From Flavobacterium sp. 5 (GTDB lineage Bacteria > Bacteroidota > Bacteroidia > Flavobacteriales > Flavobacteriaceae): DNA of 64,000 nt. The notes beneath the pieces are model-generated. The model was not told the DNA's origin, searched no databases, and saw only the letters and a program-made list of their open reading frames with translations. This document shows, piece after piece, positions 52,888 through 63,658 of the stretch; position 1 is the first letter of the stretch; each line of letters starts with the position of its first letter. Both the position numbers and the translations under genes were made by a program. The stretch spans positions 1,240,001-1,304,000 of the forward strand of contig NZ_PHUE01000001.1 of assembly GCF_002813295.1 (NCBI RefSeq). The letters run 5' to 3'.

Positions 52888-54150
52888 ATGGAAAGTATTC
52901 AAAATATAAAACAACGATTTGAGATTATTGGGAATGACCCAAAGCTTAATCGTGCGATAGAAAAAGCCATTCAGGTTGCTCCTACTGATATTTCGGTTTT
53001 GGTAGCTGGAGAAAGTGGTGTAGGAAAAGAGAGTATTCCAAAGATTATTCACTCCTTGTCACACCGAAAACATGGAAAATATATCGCAGTAAACTGCGGA
53101 GCTATTCCAGAAGGAACTATTGACAGTGAACTTTTTGGTCATGAGAAAGGAGCTTTTACAGGTGCAACCAGCACTCGTGAAGGTTATTTTGAAGTTGCCA
53201 ACGGCGGAACTATTTTCCTTGATGAAGTTGGAGAATTACCACTAACTACTCAAGTTCGTTTGTTACGTGTTTTAGAAAATGGGGAATTCCTAAAAGTTGG
53301 ATCTTCACTAGTTCAAAAAACAAATGTCAGAATCGTAGCTGCTACCAATGTCAATTTATTTAAAGCTATTGAAAAAGGAAAATTCCGTGAGGATTTATAC
53401 TATCGTTTAAGTACTGTAGATATTGTACTGCCTCCTTTAAGAGAACGAAAAGAAGACATTCATTTATTGTTCCGAAAATTTGTTTCCGACTTTGCTAATA
53501 AATACAAAATGCCTCCTCTGAGACTAGAAGAAAGTGCTATTTTGCTTTTGCAAAAATTTCGTTGGAGCGGTAACATCCGACAATTACGAAATGTTGCTGA
53601 GCAAATATCAGTATTAGAAACCAACAGAGATATTAATTCTGTTACTCTACAATCGTATTTACCTTCTGAAGATAATAATACTTTGCCTTCTGTGATAAAA
53701 GATAAAAAAGGCGATAGCGATTTTAATACCGAAAGAGAGATTTTATATAAAGTCCTTTTTGATATGAAAAGTGATTTACATGATTTGAAAAAATTAACTT
53801 TGGAATTGATGCAAAATGGCAGCACCAAAGTCCAAGAAACCAACAAATCTCTCATTACCAAAATATATGGTAACAAAGAAGAAGACAGTGAAATAGATTT
53901 TGAAGAAGAACCAAGAACTCAATTTTTATCCAATTCTAATAGAGAAGAGGAATACGAAGAACAAGATTCTAACAATTATCTTCTAGCAGAAACTATTGAA
54001 GAGGAAGAAATATTAAGGCTTGAACAAAAAGAAATCGAAATGATTAAAAAATCATTAGAAAAAAACAAAGGAAAACGAAAAGCAGCTGCAGATGAATTAG
54101 GAATTTCGGAACGTACTTTATATCGAAAAATCAAGCAATTTGATTTGTAA
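52888..54150 (+). CDS. Sigma-54-dependent transcriptional activator without receiver domain
   Basis: 420 residues. AAA+ domain at ~10-250: Walker A GESGVGKES, GAFTGA sigma-54 contact (FGHEKGAFTGATS), Walker B GTIFLDEVGELPL, ATNVNLFKAIEKGKFREDLY. A C-terminal Fis-type helix-turn-helix (KRKAAADELGISERTLYRKI) follows a Glu-rich linker. No N-terminal sensory domain, so activity is probably controlled by level or by partners. I recall the same gene upstream of lptE in other flavobacteria. Confidence 0.93.
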   Translation: MESIQNIKQRFEIIGNDPKLNRAIEKAIQVAPTDISVLVAGESGVGKESIPKIIHSLSHRKHGKYIAVNCGAIPEGTIDSELFGHEKGAFTGATSTREGYFEVANGGTIFLDEVGELPLTTQVRLLRVLENGEFLKVGSSLVQKTNVRIVAATNVNLFKAIEKGKFREDLYYRLSTVDIVLPPLRERKEDIHLLFRKFVSDFANKYKMPPLRLEESAILLLQKFRWSGNIRQLRNVAEQISVLETNRDINSVTLQSYLPSEDNNTLPSVIKDKKGDSDFNTEREILYKVLFDMKSDLHDLKKLTLELMQNGSTKVQETNKSLITKIYGNKEEDSEIDFEEEPRTQFLSNSNREEEYEEQDSNNYLLAETIEEEEILRLEQKEIEMIKKSLEKNKGKRKAAADELGISERTLYRKIKQFDL

Positions 54151-54252
54151 AAACAAATAAAAAACAAAACTCAATATCAAAAAAAGGTTACTTTTGAAAA
54201 AATATTTGCTTTTCCAGTATTCATTTAAGAATAAGCATTTTACTAACACAAT

Positions 54253-54756
54253 ATGAAAAAAATACACTTACTAATACTACTTGTTATTCTGATCACTACA
54301 AATAGCTGTTCTGTTTATAACTTTACTGGAACTGGTAAAATTGATGCTAATACATACCAAGTGAATTTTTTCCCTAACAATTCCGATCTTATTGAACCTG
54401 GTCTTGACAGGAATTTTACGCTTACTTTACAAGACTTAATTCAGAATCAAACTAATTTACACTTGGTAAAAAACGGAGCTGATTTAACATATGAAGGTGA
54501 AATTACAGATTACAGAATTAGTCCAATGACTGCAACTGCCGATCAAAAAGCCGCTCAAAACCGATTAAAAATCAGAGTAAATGTTAGATTTACTAATAAA
54601 AACAAAGAGAAAGATGATTTCGAAAAACCTTTTGAGTTTTATTACGATTATCCAGCAAGCACACAATTAACAGGAGCTACCAAAGATGCTGCTATTAAAG
54701 AAATTTTTGAAAGAATTACGCAAGACATTTTCAATGAATCATTAGCTAAATGGTAA
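54253..54756 (+). CDS. lptE: LPS-assembly lipoprotein LptE
   Basis: 167 residues with a lipoprotein signal (LILLVILITTNSC, Cys19 acylated). VYNFTGTGKIDANTYQVNFF and the C-terminal FERITQDIFNESLAKW match Bacteroidota LptE. It works with LptD in the outer membrane. Lies 102 bases after the activator gene and before a TPR-like gene and secG. Confidence 0.85.
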   Translation: MKKIHLLILLVILITTNSCSVYNFTGTGKIDANTYQVNFFPNNSDLIEPGLDRNFTLTLQDLIQNQTNLHLVKNGADLTYEGEITDYRISPMTATADQKAAQNRLKIRVNVRFTNKNKEKDDFEKPFEFYYDYPASTQLTGATKDAAIKEIFERITQDIFNESLAKW

Positions 54757-54822
54757 AATAGTGTTCCATTAAGAACATTATAAATAAAATCATAAACACC
54801 CAAAATACTGAATACTTAAAAA

Positions 54823-55782
54823 ATGAACGTTAGTAGTTATAATTATTTATTAAATCAACCTGAGGAAATCGACGAAACTCAAACGGTTGCTTTGGAAAAA
54901 GTATTGGATGAATTTCCATTTTTTCAAAGCGCAAGAGCGTTGCGTCTAAAGGGACTTTACAATCAAAATAGCTACAAATACAATTTTGCTTTAAAAATAG
55001 CCGCAGCTCATACAACGGACCGAAGTGTTCTATTTGATTTTATAACTTCTGAGTCATTTACAGCAATTCAAAAAAAGACCTACGAGAAAAAAATAGAAGA
55101 GTTACTCAATATAACTGTGGTTGGTAGTCAAATAATAGAGAAAGAAGAAATTCCGGCAGTCAAAACAACTCCTTTGGAACATTCTATTTTAACATCCATA
55201 AAAGAAGCCAATACAAATCCAATTCCAAATAATTCTCTCTTTATTGATAAAATAGAAATTGATAAAAATATTGAACAATCAATTCTTGATACTATTAAAG
55301 AAGCTACACCAACAAAAATTGAGGAAGTACCAACTGAAGCTGAAAAAAAATTAGAAATTGGAAAACCAATAGATTTTTCAAAATTCGAAACGCATTCATT
55401 CCATCAATGGCTTCAAATATCAAGGATAGAACCTATAATAAGAGAAAATCCAAAAGAAGACCCTAGTATGGCAATAGAACCAGATCCTATTATTGAGGAA
55501 AACAAAAAGAAAAAAGCAGAATTAATCAATAAGTTCATAGAAACCAGTCCAAAAATTCCACCAATAAAACCCGGAGTAGTCTTTACTCCGAGTCTGGATC
55601 TTAACAAAGAAGATAATTCTTATTTAATGACCGAGACTTTAGCTAAAGTTTATTTGGAGCAAAAAAAATATCAAAAAGCGATACAAGCTTATGAAATATT
55701 AATTTTGAAATATCCAGAAAAAAGTAGTTTCTTTGCAGACCGTATAAAGGATATTAAAATAGTACAACAAAATAACAATTAA
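54823..55782 (+). CDS. Conserved hypothetical protein with C-terminal TPR-like repeat
   Basis: 319 residues, no signal peptide. The N-terminal ~110 residues are helical (FPFFQSARALRLKGLYNQNS); the middle is low-complexity, Glu/Pro/Lys-rich; the C-terminus (LAKVYLEQKKYQKAIQAYEI, LILKYPEKSSFFADRIKDIK) is a TPR-type repeat. Function unknown. It is 11 bases before secG, and the same order is recalled in related genomes, so a link to the envelope or Sec is possible. Confidence 0.75.
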   Translation: MNVSSYNYLLNQPEEIDETQTVALEKVLDEFPFFQSARALRLKGLYNQNSYKYNFALKIAAAHTTDRSVLFDFITSESFTAIQKKTYEKKIEELLNITVVGSQIIEKEEIPAVKTTPLEHSILTSIKEANTNPIPNNSLFIDKIEIDKNIEQSILDTIKEATPTKIEEVPTEAEKKLEIGKPIDFSKFETHSFHQWLQISRIEPIIRENPKEDPSMAIEPDPIIEENKKKKAELINKFIETSPKIPPIKPGVVFTPSLDLNKEDNSYLMTETLAKVYLEQKKYQKAIQAYEILILKYPEKSSFFADRIKDIKIVQQNNN

Positions 55783-55793
55783 TAATAAATAGT

Positions 55794-56138
55794 ATGTTTT
55801 CAATTTTTTTAGTTTTAATTACAATAGTATGTTTTCTATTGATCGTAGTAATCATGGTTCAAAATCCTAAAGGTGGTGGACTTTCTTCTACAATAAGTGG
55901 TTCTCAAATGTTAGGTGGTGTACAAAAAACTACTGATTTCTTAGACAAAAGTACTTGGACATTGGCAACTATATTAATTGCATTAATCTTACTTTCTGGT
56001 TTGAGTTTCACAGGAACTTTAAGCGATTCAGATTCAAAAATTATTGACAATACTGAAACTACAGCTCCAAAAACAAATGCTCCAGCTCAAAACGCACCTG
56101 CACAAAACACACCTGCACCTGCAACTCCAGCAAAATAA
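55794..56138 (+). CDS. secG: Protein translocase subunit SecG
   Basis: 114 residues: two membrane helices (FLVLITIVCFLLIVVIMVQN and LATILIALILLSGLSF) with the SecG motif QNPKGGGLSSTISGS between them, and a Pro/Ala-rich tail. Part of SecYEG. Followed by a terminator. Confidence 0.94.
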   Translation: MFSIFLVLITIVCFLLIVVIMVQNPKGGGLSSTISGSQMLGGVQKTTDFLDKSTWTLATILIALILLSGLSFTGTLSDSDSKIIDNTETTAPKTNAPAQNAPAQNTPAPATPAK

Positions 56139-56158
56139 TTTGTTTACATAAATACATA

Positions 56159-56186
56159 AAATGCCAGCCTGTCAAAGCTGGCATTT
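56159..56186 (+). terminator. Terminator after secG
   Basis: AAATGCCAGC/GCTGGCATTT (56159-56168 and 56177-56186) with an 8-base loop and a T run on the plus strand. Confidence 0.9.
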
Positions 56187-56200
56187 TTTATAAGAAAAAA

Positions 56201-56235
56201 TGTCAGTTTATCCGCTATGGCATAATTTCTGAAAA
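56201..56235 (+). promoter_or_regulatory. Candidate heat-shock control region of groES-groEL
   Basis: TGTCAGTTTATCCGCTATGG continues into CATAATTTCTGA. There is no CIRCE element. The GTCAG...TGGCATAAT arrangement resembles sequences I recall before other Bacteroidota heat-shock genes, and TGGCA with a distal GA is a weak sigma-54-like pattern. Neither is certain. Confidence 0.3.
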
Positions 56236-56271
56236 GACAAACACAGTAAATATAACATAAATATAAAAATC

Positions 56272-56547
56272 ATGACTTTAAACATTAAACCACTTTCAGA
56301 TAGAGTTCTTATCGAACCAGTTGCTGCTGAAACGAAAACAGCGTCAGGAATTTTTATTCCAGATACAGCCAAAGAGAAACCGCAAAAAGGAACAGTAGTA
56401 GCTGTAGGAAATGGGACAAAAGACCATACTATGACTGTAAAAATTGGCGATACCGTACTTTATGGAAAATATGCTGGAACTGAATTAAAACTTGAAGGAA
56501 AAGATTATTTGATTATGCGTGAAGACGACATTTTAGCAATCATCTAA
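56272..56547 (+). CDS. groES: Co-chaperonin GroES
   Basis: 91 residues: [20 protein letters not shown], the mobile loop [20 protein letters not shown] and [20 protein letters not shown]. Standard length. Forms the lid of the GroEL cage, encoded 42 bases downstream. Confidence 0.97.
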   Translation: MTLNIKPLSDRVLIEPVAAETKTASGIFIPDTAKEKPQKGTVVAVGNGTKDHTMTVKIGDTVLYGKYAGTELKLEGKDYLIMREDDILAII

Positions 56548-56565
56548 AATCAAATACACAAATAA

Positions 56566-58218
<1,653 letters not shown>

Positions 58219-58255
58219 AAAAGAGCATTGGATTTTAAAAAGAGTCCATTACAAT

Positions 58256-58286
58256 AAATCCGTCTTGATTTTTTCTTGACGGATTT
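58256..58286 (+). terminator. Terminator of groES-groEL
   Basis: AAATCCGTC/GACGGATTT (58256-58264 and 58278-58286) with a T run after it on the plus strand. Confidence 0.85.
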
Positions 58287-58358
58287 TTTTATTTTATATT
58301 TCTAAGATTCTAAAATCAATTAATAAAGAAGTATGAATTTTACAAATAATCCTCATAA

Positions 58359-58398
58359 AAAAAACCGTCTTGTTTATAAATCAACAAGACGGTTTTTT
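58359..58398. terminator. Bidirectional terminator before the DedA gene end
   Basis: AAAAAACCGTCTTGTT/AACAAGACGGTTTTTT (58359-58374 and 58383-58398), 8-base loop. It serves the minus-strand DedA gene ending at 58425. Confidence 0.9.
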
Positions 58399-58424
58399 CT
58401 TTTTCTAAAGAAATCTATTTTTAA

Positions 58425-59105
58425 TTATTTGGCAACAACTTTTTTCTTTATCAATTTTAGAAAAACTGGCAACGTTGATATTAGAATTATTCCTATCACA
58501 ATTTTTTCAATATGCTCTTTTAAGTCAATTCCCCACTGATCTATACAAAAACCATATAAATAATGACCCGAAAATATCAATATAAACGACCACAAAATTG
58601 AACTTAATATATTGAAAAACATGAATTTTTTCTTATCCATACTACCAATACCAGCAACTATCGGAGCAAAAGTTCTTACAATGGGCAAAAACCTAGCGTA
58701 AATGATTGCTCTGCCTCCATGTTTCTCAAAAAACTCTTTAGACTGAATTAAATACTTCTTCTTAAACAAAAAAGTATCTTCTCTATTGTATAAATAATAC
58801 CCGCTTTTGGCTCCAAACCAATACCCAACCATATTTCCTAAAACACCCGCTAATGCTACTAACGATGAAAGCAAAACAAGATTTATAAAATCGCTTTCTA
58901 TAAAAAGAAAATTCTGAATCAAATCACGGCTATAAATTCCCGAAAGAAAAAGTAAACTATCGCCAGGCAGAAAAAAACCGGCAAAAAGACCAGTTTCAGC
59001 AAAAACGATAAATAAAACTATATACAAACCTAGTTGAACGCCACCAATTGTAAAAGTTATATAAAATTCAGGATTTACTAATTGGGTCCAATCAAAGTTA
59101 TTCAT
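58425..59105 (-). CDS. DedA-family membrane protein
   Basis: 226 residues with about five hydrophobic segments. Family motifs: FAETGLFAGFFLPGDSLLFL, GNMVGYWFGAKSGYY, FFEKHGGRAIIYARFLPIVR and TFAPIVAGIGSMDKKKF. DedA proteins are envelope proteins, some of which recycle undecaprenyl phosphate or flip phospholipids. Monocistronic with its own terminator. Confidence 0.93.
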   Translation of the reverse strand: MNNFDWTQLVNPEFYITFTIGGVQLGLYIVLFIVFAETGLFAGFFLPGDSLLFLSGIYSRDLIQNFLFIESDFINLVLLSSLVALAGVLGNMVGYWFGAKSGYYLYNREDTFLFKKKYLIQSKEFFEKHGGRAIIYARFLPIVRTFAPIVAGIGSMDKKKFMFFNILSSILWSFILIFSGHYLYGFCIDQWGIDLKEHIEKIVIGIILISTLPVFLKLIKKKVVAK

Positions 59106-59202
59106 AAATTCTTGTGTTTTATTTAGGGTGTGAAATTAAGTATAATTTAGGTGAACCACAATACAATACTCTATTTTAAAATTTTATTAACGATTACAAA
59201 AC

Positions 59203-59247
59203 AAATAAAAGCACCGAAATTGACCTATTCTTTTGATGCTTTTATTT
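59203..59247 (-). terminator. Terminator of the metal-uptake set
   Basis: AAATAAAAGCA/TGCTTTTATTT (59203-59213 and 59237-59247), U-rich after the stem on the minus strand, ~70 bases past the HMA gene. Confidence 0.6.
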
Positions 59248-59315
59248 TCAGTTCACGAAAGTGCATAAAATTAATTTACACAAATCATTGCTCATTATAA
59301 TCTCTTAAAAATAGG

Positions 59316-59657
59316 CTATAATCTATCATATTGACAACATGAATGAAGTTTATCATAATCTTCTTTAGTTGCTTTCATCCCATCTGTATCATGCCCTACT
59401 TTTGCAATCGCTTTTTTCACATCAGCCATAGAACATTTCTCTTCGTTTATAATGACACTCAACTGATGGGTTTCAATATTCCAAGTAGCCGATTTCACTC
59501 CAGGAACCGAATAAGCTGCTTTTTGAATTCTCTTTTGGCATTGTTCGCAATTCCCATTTACTTCGGTAGTATATTTTGCATTTTTATTTTTATTTTCTTG
59601 AGCTGAAACTGATAAACCTACGAAAGTCAACCAAATTACTATTACTATATTTTTCAT
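59316..59657 (-). CDS. Exported heavy-metal-associated (HMA) domain protein
   Basis: 113 residues with a signal peptide (MKNIVIVIWLTFVGLSVSAQ). The HMA domain (~28-95) has the metal-binding GNCEQCQKRI (CxxC) and ends in VKKAIAKVGHDTDGMKA. A second cysteine pair is near the C-terminus (HSCCQYDRL). Likely a periplasmic copper or similar metal binder, 48 bases after the TonB receptor gene. Confidence 0.88.
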   Translation of the reverse strand: MKNIVIVIWLTFVGLSVSAQENKNKNAKYTTEVNGNCEQCQKRIQKAAYSVPGVKSATWNIETHQLSVIINEEKCSMADVKKAIAKVGHDTDGMKATKEDYDKLHSCCQYDRL

Positions 59658-59705
59658 TATTTTATGTTTTAAATTATTATTTCTTTATTGAAACTATTTT
59701 TTTGT

Positions 59706-61718
59706 TTATTTTATTTTAAATCTTAAGCCCGCATAATACATCTGTCCAAATACTGGAGCATACAAAATAGTGGCATCAAAATTTGGACCAAAAGGATTTT
59801 GCGAATCTACGATAGCAGGGCTTTGAGTATAATTCCCAATATTCTCACCACCCACATATACCTCAAAAGTACTAGAAAATACTCTTGTAATTTGAGCATT
59901 CATCAAAGAATAAGCTGGAGAATGCTCCGGTAGTTGATAGTCAACAGGATTTGAAGCTGTATAAGGCAATTGTTGCTCTCCTATCCAATTGTAAGTGAAA
60001 TCAAATTTCCACTGCTGTCCTTTGTCCAGAATATGAGTTTCATACCCTAAATTCCCAAAGAAACGATGTGCTGCCTGCAATGGTCTTTGATATTTTCCTG
60101 ATAAATAATCTGTTTTGATATCATAGTATTTATAAGCAGTTCTCAACTCTAAATGTTTAGCCAATTCATAATTAAACTCCAATTGAAAGCTATTAGCAAA
60201 TGAAGCACCATCCAAATTATGAAAAATCACTGATTGCGGACTCTCCATAATATCTACCACAATTTGGTTCTGAAAATTAGTTCTGTAAAAATCGACTGTA
60301 ACATCTGCATTTCTATTAAATAATTGGAATCCTTGCATAAAACTAATACCATAATTCCAGGCAATTTCCGGATCCAATCCATACAATTTACCTCCTGAAT
60401 TTATAATATCAAATGTTCTGGAACTTGCAAATAACGCTTGATTTTCGGCAAAAATATTAGCTGGACGCTTACCTCTACCCACTGAAGCTCTAAGAACTCC
60501 TTTCTCCCATGGATTATATTTTAAATGCAGTCTTGGTGTTGCAAAAACTCCTAAACGGTTACCATAATCGATTCTTCCTCCAAGAATTAAACTAAAATCA
60601 TCATGATTATCATAAGTGTATTCGAAAAAAGCTCCCATTGTGTTATCTATTCTACTATAATCTGTTGTATTAACAAACTCCGAATAATCATCATAGGTAA
60701 AATTCAACCCTGTAGCAAACTTATTTTTATCATTATCAATAATAGAATTAAAAATCAAATTCGAATAAAAACTATTTTGCTTGATATTATAGCCATTCAA
60801 ACCAAAATAAGAATCTTGATTATAACTTGAAAATGCGTTCTGAAAACCGATACTTTGATATGGTTTATCCTTAAAAACATAACCTATTTTCGTAGAAACA
60901 TCAATCTTTTTGGTATCAATTTCGGATCCCCAAGAATTAGTTGTTCCCTTATCAGTATCTGGATTAAAATCAAATTGCCCCATTTGCTTAGTATCATCCA
61001 TAAATTGAAAATTGATAAAACTAACCCATCCAGTTTCAGCATTATAATACTGATAACGATTGAGGACATTGATTTGTTTTTGCAAAGGATTATCTAAGAA
61101 ACCATCCTCATTTTTATCCATTTTAGAATCTCGAATATTACCGTGCAATAATAAACTAGTAGCCCATTTATCAGACAATTTTGCATTAAGGTTTGCATTT
61201 AATTCAAAACGAGAATCTGTAGAACCATAGACGTTTAACAAAATTGGAACATCAGTTAATGGCTTTACTAATTCCGTATTTATTTGACCTGAAATACTCT
61301 CAAAACCATTTACTACGCTCCCAGCGCCTTTGGTAATTTGAATACTTTCGATCCAAGGACCGGGTGTAAAAGAGAGTCCATAAGCCTGTGAAGCTCCTCG
61401 AACAGAAGGTACATTTTCCTGAGTCATCATTAAGTAAGGACTAGTTAATCCTAGCATTTTGATTTGTTTCGTCCCTGTTAAAGCATCCGAGAAATTGACA
61501 TCTATTGTAGGATTTGTTTCAAAACTTTCGGCCAAGTTACAACAGGCAGCTTTTAGCAATTCTTTTTTAGTAACTAAGGTCGTATTTCCTGTAAGAGTAT
61601 AAGATTTTTGCAATCCCTTTTTCTTGGATTGCACTTTTATTTCTCGTAAGGTATCTTGTGAATAAACTCCAAAAGAAACCAACAACAGCAATAAAAGTAA
61701 TATTGTTCGTGTTTTCAT
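59706..61718 (-). CDS. TonB-dependent receptor, probably for a metal
   Basis: Start at MKTRTILLLLLLLVSFGVYS (ATG 61716-61718). 670 residues: plug domain (KAACCNLAESFETNPTIDVN, IESIQITKGAGSVVNGFESI) and beta barrel ending KIK. No carboxypeptidase-like domain is present. The CCNL cysteine pair and the neighbours (HYC_CC_PP upstream, HMA downstream) suggest copper or another soft metal; this is inference. Confidence 0.88.
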   Translation of the reverse strand: MKTRTILLLLLLLVSFGVYSQDTLREIKVQSKKKGLQKSYTLTGNTTLVTKKELLKAACCNLAESFETNPTIDVNFSDALTGTKQIKMLGLTSPYLMMTQENVPSVRGASQAYGLSFTPGPWIESIQITKGAGSVVNGFESISGQINTELVKPLTDVPILLNVYGSTDSRFELNANLNAKLSDKWATSLLLHGNIRDSKMDKNEDGFLDNPLQKQINVLNRYQYYNAETGWVSFINFQFMDDTKQMGQFDFNPDTDKGTTNSWGSEIDTKKIDVSTKIGYVFKDKPYQSIGFQNAFSSYNQDSYFGLNGYNIKQNSFYSNLIFNSIIDNDKNKFATGLNFTYDDYSEFVNTTDYSRIDNTMGAFFEYTYDNHDDFSLILGGRIDYGNRLGVFATPRLHLKYNPWEKGVLRASVGRGKRPANIFAENQALFASSRTFDIINSGGKLYGLDPEIAWNYGISFMQGFQLFNRNADVTVDFYRTNFQNQIVVDIMESPQSVIFHNLDGASFANSFQLEFNYELAKHLELRTAYKYYDIKTDYLSGKYQRPLQAAHRFFGNLGYETHILDKGQQWKFDFTYNWIGEQQLPYTASNPVDYQLPEHSPAYSLMNAQITRVFSSTFEVYVGGENIGNYTQSPAIVDSQNPFGPNFDATILYAPVFGQMYYAGLRFKIK

Positions 61719-61781
61719 GATGTATATTATAATGATTAAAATCTGCAAAACCACACAAAATGGTTTCACTCAAATTAAACA

Positions 61782-62195
61782 TTATAATCTATCGTAAAGG
61801 AGATATTGGCTATACAGCTTGTAAAGAGGCGGTGCATTCGCATCACAATAGTACGAAAGTGATACATTGTTTTTAAAACTAGGAACAGCATTAAAAAAAG
61901 TAGATTGGTATTCTGGAACCAAAAAAGTATAATCAAATTGAAAAGAAAAAGATTTAATAATTCTATCATCTGCTTTTTCCTTAAGAACGATTTTTTTGTC
62001 TTTACAACAGCTATCTTTTTTGAGAGCTTTCTTCTGACAACATCCCTCTTCTTTTTGTTCTACTGATGGTTTAGTCGAAGTCAAAGAAATAGAAGCAATT
62101 TTATTTCCGCAATAATGCACATTAAAAGCAAACCCAACATTGGAACCCAATATTAGAAATGCTAAAAGTATGCTTATCTGCTTCTTAATTTTCAT
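61782..62195 (-). CDS. HYC_CC_PP-type cysteine-rich exported protein
   Basis: 137 residues. Signal peptide (QISILLAFLILGSNVGFAF), then the namesake motifs: HYCGNKIASI, EGCCQKKALKKDSCCKDKK and ANAPPLYKLY. The family is small, Bacteroidota-specific and commonly encoded with TonB receptors of this kind. Cysteine and histidine pairs suggest metal binding. Confidence 0.88.
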   Translation of the reverse strand: MKIKKQISILLAFLILGSNVGFAFNVHYCGNKIASISLTSTKPSVEQKEEGCCQKKALKKDSCCKDKKIVLKEKADDRIIKSFSFQFDYTFLVPEYQSTFFNAVPSFKNNVSLSYYCDANAPPLYKLYSQYLLYDRL

Positions 62196-62266
62196 AGTAC
62201 AAAAATACCATTATTATTTTCTAAAAAAATCAAACTCTTGTTAAACTTTTTAAAAGAAAATTAAAC

Positions 62267-63622
62267 CTACAATTCAAACACCTGTCCCATTAAAGGCACG
62301 ATACAATCAAAACCATATTGATTATGAATTTTTTCTCTAAGAGCATCAGCAGGTTCATTTTCACCGTGCATCAAAAAAACTTTTTTAGGTTTTTCCTTCA
62401 AATCTGAAAGCCAATTAAGCAAATCCTTTTGATCTCCATGCGCCGACAACCCTTCAATTTCAATGATTTTGGCCTTTACTTCAAAATATCTTCCATGTAT
62501 TTTTATGTCCGTTGCACCTTCTAATAATTTTCTTCCGCGTGTACCTTCACCTTGATAGCCAATAATAATTACTGTCGTTTCAGGAAAACCAATATATCGT
62601 TCCAAATAACTCAAAACTCGACCACCAGTAACCATACCACTAGCTGCAATTACAACCTTTGGTTGTCTATCATATATTGTATCTATTGAGTCTTTATAAT
62701 CCGAAATCATGGTAAACATTTTGCACATGGCCGTAAACTCATCTACATTCAATCGATGCCACTTTCTATTATTCACAAATAGTTCCAACATACTAATTCC
62801 CATTGGAGTATCAATAATAAACGGAATATTTGGAATCCTATCTTCTTCTTTCAACTGCCAAAGCAAATACATCACACTCTGAGTACGTTCTACAGCAAAA
62901 CTCGGAATGATAATAGTCCCATTATTTTGTATTGTATTATTGATATACATTTGCAATTCATCTTTTGGATCGGTCTCAGGATGAAGACGATTTCCATAAG
63001 TGCTTTCAAGAAAAATATAATCTGCTTTTTTGGGTTTTGTAGGAGGAAACATTAGTACATCATTGTCTCGACCAATATCTCCAGAAAAAATAACCACTTT
63101 TTTTTCTAGTTGAAGTTCAATTGTACATGCTCCTAGAATGTGCCCTGCATTAGTAAAAACTGCTTCAATTTCGGCATCCAAAGCGATATTTTCATTAGGC
63201 ATAATAATCTTAAAATGAGAGAAAACTTTTTCAGCTTGAGCCACTGTATATAATGGTTCAGCTATTTCATGTTTAGAAAACTTTCCTTCATTTGCCATCT
63301 TAGCATCTTCCTCCTGAATTTTAGCGCTATCCAAAAGAATCAATTTAGCAACTTCAGCAGTGGGGCTTGTACAATATATTTTACCATTAAATCCTTGATT
63401 CACTAGTCGTGGCAACCATCCACAATGATCCAAATGCCCATGAGTTAACAAAACAAAATCTATAGTGGAAGGCAAAATTGGTAAAGGCTCCCAATTAAGC
63501 TCTCGTAAAGATTTTAGCCCTTGGAATTGCCCACAGTCAATCAAAATTCTAACACCATTACTTTCAACCAAGGTTTTAGAACCCGTAACCGTTCCTGCTC
63601 CACCGATACATGTGATTTTCAT
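62267..63622 (-). CDS. MBL-fold/beta-CASP hydrolase (RNA-processing type)
   Basis: Start at MKITCIGGAGTVTGSKTLVE (ATG 63620-63622). 451 residues: metallo-beta-lactamase motif LLTHGHLDHCGWLPRL, then a beta-CASP domain (FLESTYGNRLHPE, IPSFAVERTQSVMYLLWQLK, AASGMVTGGRVLSYLERYIG) and SAHGDQKDLLNWL. Similar proteins are zinc nucleases or exonucleases acting on RNA (CPSF-like); activity is not proven here. Confidence 0.9.
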   Translation of the reverse strand: MKITCIGGAGTVTGSKTLVESNGVRILIDCGQFQGLKSLRELNWEPLPILPSTIDFVLLTHGHLDHCGWLPRLVNQGFNGKIYCTSPTAEVAKLILLDSAKIQEEDAKMANEGKFSKHEIAEPLYTVAQAEKVFSHFKIIMPNENIALDAEIEAVFTNAGHILGACTIELQLEKKVVIFSGDIGRDNDVLMFPPTKPKKADYIFLESTYGNRLHPETDPKDELQMYINNTIQNNGTIIIPSFAVERTQSVMYLLWQLKEEDRIPNIPFIIDTPMGISMLELFVNNRKWHRLNVDEFTAMCKMFTMISDYKDSIDTIYDRQPKVVIAASGMVTGGRVLSYLERYIGFPETTVIIIGYQGEGTRGRKLLEGATDIKIHGRYFEVKAKIIEIEGLSAHGDQKDLLNWLSDLKEKPKKVFLMHGENEPADALREKIHNQYGFDCIVPLMGQVFEL

Positions 63623-63658
63623 TTTAATCCAATTTAGAAATAATCCCAACCGCTACAA

